Assembly (NCBI GenBank): GCA_018350325.1
Contig: JAEVLN010000009.1
Location: 827,388-891,387, forward strand
Origin: Globodera rostochiensis
Lineage: Eukaryota > Nematoda > Chromadorea > Rhabditida > Heteroderidae
DNA: 64,000 nt
Direction: 5' to 3'
In this document: piece by piece, positions 60,901 through 64,000 of the stretch
Numbering within the stretch: the stretch's first letter is position 1
Layout: every line of letters begins with the position of its first letter
Position numbers and translations under genes: made by a program
The notes under the pieces: generated by a model
The model's database searches: none
What the model saw: the letters and a program-made list of their open reading frames with translations, nothing else
What the model was told of the DNA's origin: nothing

Positions 60901-63226
60901 ATGTGCTCATCAAGCAGTACAGGCAGTGATTCTGATGCCAAAATTTCAGAACAATTATCGGCGATTAACATCAACGAAAAGGGTGAGTTTTATCAAGGTT
61001 GTGTGCTAGGAATTTATGACCTAAAAAGCTCAAAATATATATGACAATATGACCTTAAAAATCCGAAAATCGGGACGGGAGTGGCCCCCACTCTTCGAGG
61101 TCGCTCTGATCACGAATATGACATCATGATCTGCATAGTCTATGACTTCCAACCAGGGCCGTAGCCAGGGGGGGCATTTGGGGCAGCTGCCCCCCCCCCG
61201 AAATGTTTTTTCAGGAAAAAAATCATAGGAGGGAACCCCTAAGAATCGATTTTTTGGTTTGCCCCCCTCCCCCCCCCCCAAAAATTTTTTCTGGCTACGG
61301 CCCTGCTTCCAACATTTTTTCTTTTTTGAAAAAATTATAATCGAAAAAATATTTGAATCTTTCAGCTTCTGTTGACTTTTTTGGGTCGGTTCTTCCGACT
61401 GAAATTCTGGTCAAAATTTTTGACTTTCTCGACAACGACCACGACTCGCTGGAGGCATTGCATTTTACGTCCAAACGAATGGCCATTCGAGTCAAACCCT
61501 TTCTGATGTCGAAGCGCAAAAAAGTGAAAACATTTTTGAGAAAATATTCCAAATACCGTATTTCCTCTTTTAGTAGTCCCGGGGCTTTTATTTTTCAACC
61601 CCCCCCCCCCCCCCCCCCCTCCCCCTCGAGGGGGGGGGGCTGCAATTAGAGGGGGGCTTCAAATAGAGGGGGGGGGGGCTACTAATAGAGGAAATACGGT
61701 ATAAGGTTTTGAATTTTTGACTCAATTTGTTAGGAGATTTGCAATTAATTTTTAAATTTTTGATGCTTAATTTCGTTGTTTTTCAGATTCTTGACGCTTT
61801 TATTGATTTTCTTAACCTCAACATTATTAAAGAAGATTTATTCAACGAAATGTTTACGGGAAGTTCGTCACGGGTTGACAGCGTTAATTTTTTGGACAAT
61901 TGCGCGCTTTTGTTGCTCGAGTCGGAGAAGTATCTGAAGCGCGTGTTACGCACCAACGAATATTTGTCATTGAGGTGTGAATTGTTATGAATTGTTTTCA
62001 ATTATCTATAATCTAAATAAATTGTAAATATTTTAATAAAAAAATTAAAATTCATAAAATTTATTGTCTTTTTGTCGCAGTGCGCACAATTTGCCGGTGG
62101 CGCAGTTGAGCAACGTCCTGCTCGGCGTCGGTGGTTCCGTCTGTGACGAAGGTGAGAAGACAATTAAATTTTTAAATCCAATTGTTAAAAGATTTTGCCC
62201 AAACGAATCGAATTCATAAAAAAAGCTCGCGATAAACAATTTACTCTGTAACTATATACTTGGCGTCCGGACTTTTCGACAGTACAACAAATATTCAAAA
62301 AATTAAAGTTAATTGAAATTTTCAAAAAAAGCTTATATGTAAGTCAATATTTGAAAGATGGTTTTCAATATTGGTTGTATTATCTTCTTCTTTCATGCCT
62401 TTGTTTCTGATGCCAATTTCTATTTCTCAAATTATTTTTTAGTAAAAATCACCTTCGTATGTGCCTAATTTGCGGTTTCAAAATCTGTGCCATCCGCTCA
62501 TTAGCATTGATCAGTTTAGATCAGCTTTCTCGAGAGGAGCGGGCACTTGGGCTGCTGACGATTGCTCGGCGCCATTGTTACAAATTTTCCATTTTTTACG
62601 ATCGTTTGACGGCAGATTTGCAACAGCAATATGTGCGCGTTTTGAAAGAAAATACTCGCACTAAACTTGAGCAAGCATTGGCCTATTTGATCTTCAAAGT
62701 GGGAAATATTTATTAACAAACACCCATTTTTTAGTTTATAAAACCTCGAAAACGAAAAAAATTTTCTAGATACGCCACTGGTGCCAACCCTGTTATTTTT
62801 GTTAAAATAGAAAACAAATTTATTTCTTCTGTTGATTATGAAGCTTGTTTGACTTTTAGAATTTTATGTATAAATATCCACTGCTGACCAAGTTCACCGA
62901 TGTTATTTGGCCTGCGGGAATGGCCGAGAATGTCAAAGTGCAATTGGCCAAGGAATATGCCGAGAAAAACAAGAAAACTGCAAAATTTTCCAAGTCTCGC
63001 TGGTTAGTCCGTTATTGGTTTTTTTTTGTTTTTAAAGGAAATTCATTATTTTTTTATCCAAATGCTTCGAATTTGCTTAACAAAAACTGACTTTAGCATG
63101 GGCCGAATGTATGAAATGCGCACCCATGGCCGTGTGGGCAATCCTTACACCACAAAACCCGTGCACATACGCGTTCTTAGGCAACGACGACCTTATGCCC
63201 GTGATTATTATGGAGACTTTTACTGA
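60901..63226 (+). CDS. F-box domain protein
   Basis: Exons: 60901-60982, 61366-61523, 61787-61974, 62081-62151, 62443-62698, 62860-63002 and 63097-63226. After a Ser-rich start, exon 2 has the F-box: VLPTEILVKIFDFLDNDHDS then LEALHFTSKRMAI. The remainder (ILDAFIDFLNLNIIKEDLFN, SLDQLSREERALGLLTIAR, YPLLTKFTDVIWPAGMAENV) has no repeat domain I can identify. F-box proteins bind Skp1 and bring substrates to SCF ubiquitin ligases. The join of exon 4 to exon 5 is out of phase as drawn: exon 4 ends in phase 1 and exon 5 needs phase 2. An exon is therefore missing from this model, or the copy carries a frame break. Confidence 0.65.
61154..61305. mobile_element. 152-bp hAT MITE with exact TIR and target duplication
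   Basis: Perfect 15-bp terminal inverted repeat CAGGGCCGTAGCCAG and an exact 8-bp target duplication CTTCCAAC on both sides (61146-61153 and 61306-61313). The interior holds C- and G-runs. It sits in intron 1 of the F-box gene. Confidence 0.95.
61553..61702. mobile_element. 150-bp MITE with long inverted ends and poly-C/poly-G core
   Basis: Ends ATACCGTATTTCCTCTTTTA and (reverse complement of the right end) ATACCGTATTTCCTCTATTA differ at one position over 24 bp. The core is C18, CTCGAG and several G8-G12 runs separated by CTTCAAATAGAG-like sequence. It lies about 30 bp inside intron 2 of the F-box gene. Confidence 0.88.
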
Positions 63227-64000
63227 CATGATGAATTTACCTATTAAAAGTCAATATGTTGATTAAGAAAAAGAAACAAATTGATTAAGAAAAAGAAACA
63301 AATTTTGTCAAGCCTGAGTTTTGAGGGGATTGATTCTATGAGCACCAATATTTTTTGTCCGCCACCCCGAAAATTAAGGGTGGGGGTGTTTTAATTTTTA
63401 CTGCTCAGATTCAACTGGATCCAAAAAACTTATATTTTGCCAACACTGAAAAGACACGAAATTGAGTAGTAAAAAACAAATTTGTCTCATTATTATTCAT
63501 TTTTATTTTTATTTCCCTAAATAAAAGCGGCGCAAAAAAATTATTACATTTTTCTAAATTTTGCTGGCCTTCCGAATCGAAATTATTTTACGAATACATT
63601 ACAAAACAAAATATTAAATGGTGTGAGTGAGCAAAGAAATAAATAAAATTGTATGTATTATTCAAAAAATTGATCTACATAAAATTACATTTTAGTTTTC
63701 GCTGATCGTTTCTGTTTCTGTAGAAAATATGAACATTTTACACAATTCCAATAAAATCTGAATAGGTACATAAATGTACGAATGGAATGAATGGATTATT
63801 TGCCAAATTGCTTTTTTATTTCAACCTTAAATAACAACAGCAGCTGACTCCATGTCGGATTTTCTTCCAAAATTCTCAACCCGTCAATGTTAAATCCCGC
63901 AAAAAAAAGGCCCCGGCCAACTGCTGCTGTTGGACATTTCATTTGTATTTATCTTCAAAATTCACAATTAAGTGCAAATTTCCCACATTTTTGCACTTTT
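63227..64000. other. 3' flank of the F-box gene, no gene seen
   Basis: AT-rich with a direct repeat TTGATTAAGAAAAAGAAACA (63259 and 63283). Many AATAAA-like sequences. No supported gene to the window end. Confidence 0.45.

Noticed and set aside
61553..61560. GT within the MITE end as the splice donor of F-box exon 2
   Set aside because: It leaves the wrong phase and meets a stop; the donor GTGAAA at 61524 keeps frame and places the MITE inside the intron.

Overview
The window is eukaryotic and reads as a nematode, most likely a plant-parasitic tylenchid close to the cyst nematodes. The evidence is AT-rich sequence, many short introns (about 40-250 nt), a serpentine chemoreceptor, a nematode-type Cys-loop chloride channel, a cathepsin L, an acceptor-like site directly against a start codon (possible spliced-leader site) and an unusual share of GC-AG introns. 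No bacterial, CRISPR or viral feature was seen. Most genes were assembled by hand from exons; splice phases agree throughout unless stated.

Layout: 1-1158 (-) 5' part of an alpha-1,3-fucosyltransferase; 2.7-3.5 kb decayed trehalase remnant; 5.8-6.8 kb 20-bp satellite; 7.1-9.8 kb (-) unknown secreted protein; 10.8-12.8 kb secreted EF-hand gene (-) beside a 55-aa membrane peptide gene (+); 12.8-19.1 kb gene-poor, with a 16-bp satellite in 368-bp higher-order repeats; 19.2-22.8 kb (+) ligand-gated chloride channel; 23.1-25.7 kb (-) cathepsin L; 26.7-29.8 kb (-) Srg-like chemoreceptor; 31.5-37.0 kb (+) 992-aa unknown secreted protein; 37.3-40.0 kb (+) divergent poly(A) polymerase with an unusual N-terminal part; 40.8 kb (+) 75-aa secreted peptide; 40.0-46.1 kb mainly repeats; 46.1-49.9 kb (+) glutamine synthetase; 50.5-54.1 kb (-) three-domain galectin-like protein; 54.4-56.0 kb (-) unknown secreted protein; 57.9-60.4 kb (+) second copies of the membrane peptide and the EF-hand gene; 60.9-63.2 kb (+) F-box protein.

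The most notable signals are: (1) a duplicated two-gene block of unfamiliar small genes (a 55/57-aa membrane peptide and a secreted EF-hand protein) at both ends of the window; (2) six GC-AG introns, four with GCAC donors; (3) short non-autonomous DNA transposons, several with 8-bp target duplications of the hAT type, many built from palindromic micro-motifs; (4) a dispersed GC-rich hairpin repeat (GGCGGCGCC-TATC-GGCACCGCC); (5) a poly(A) polymerase whose extended N-terminus resembles neither the standard enzyme nor anything I recognise.

The genes do not form a single pathway. Several encode secreted or surface proteins (protease, EF-hand proteins, unknown secreted proteins, chemoreceptor, ion channel), while glutamine synthetase, poly(A) polymerase and the F-box protein are intracellular.
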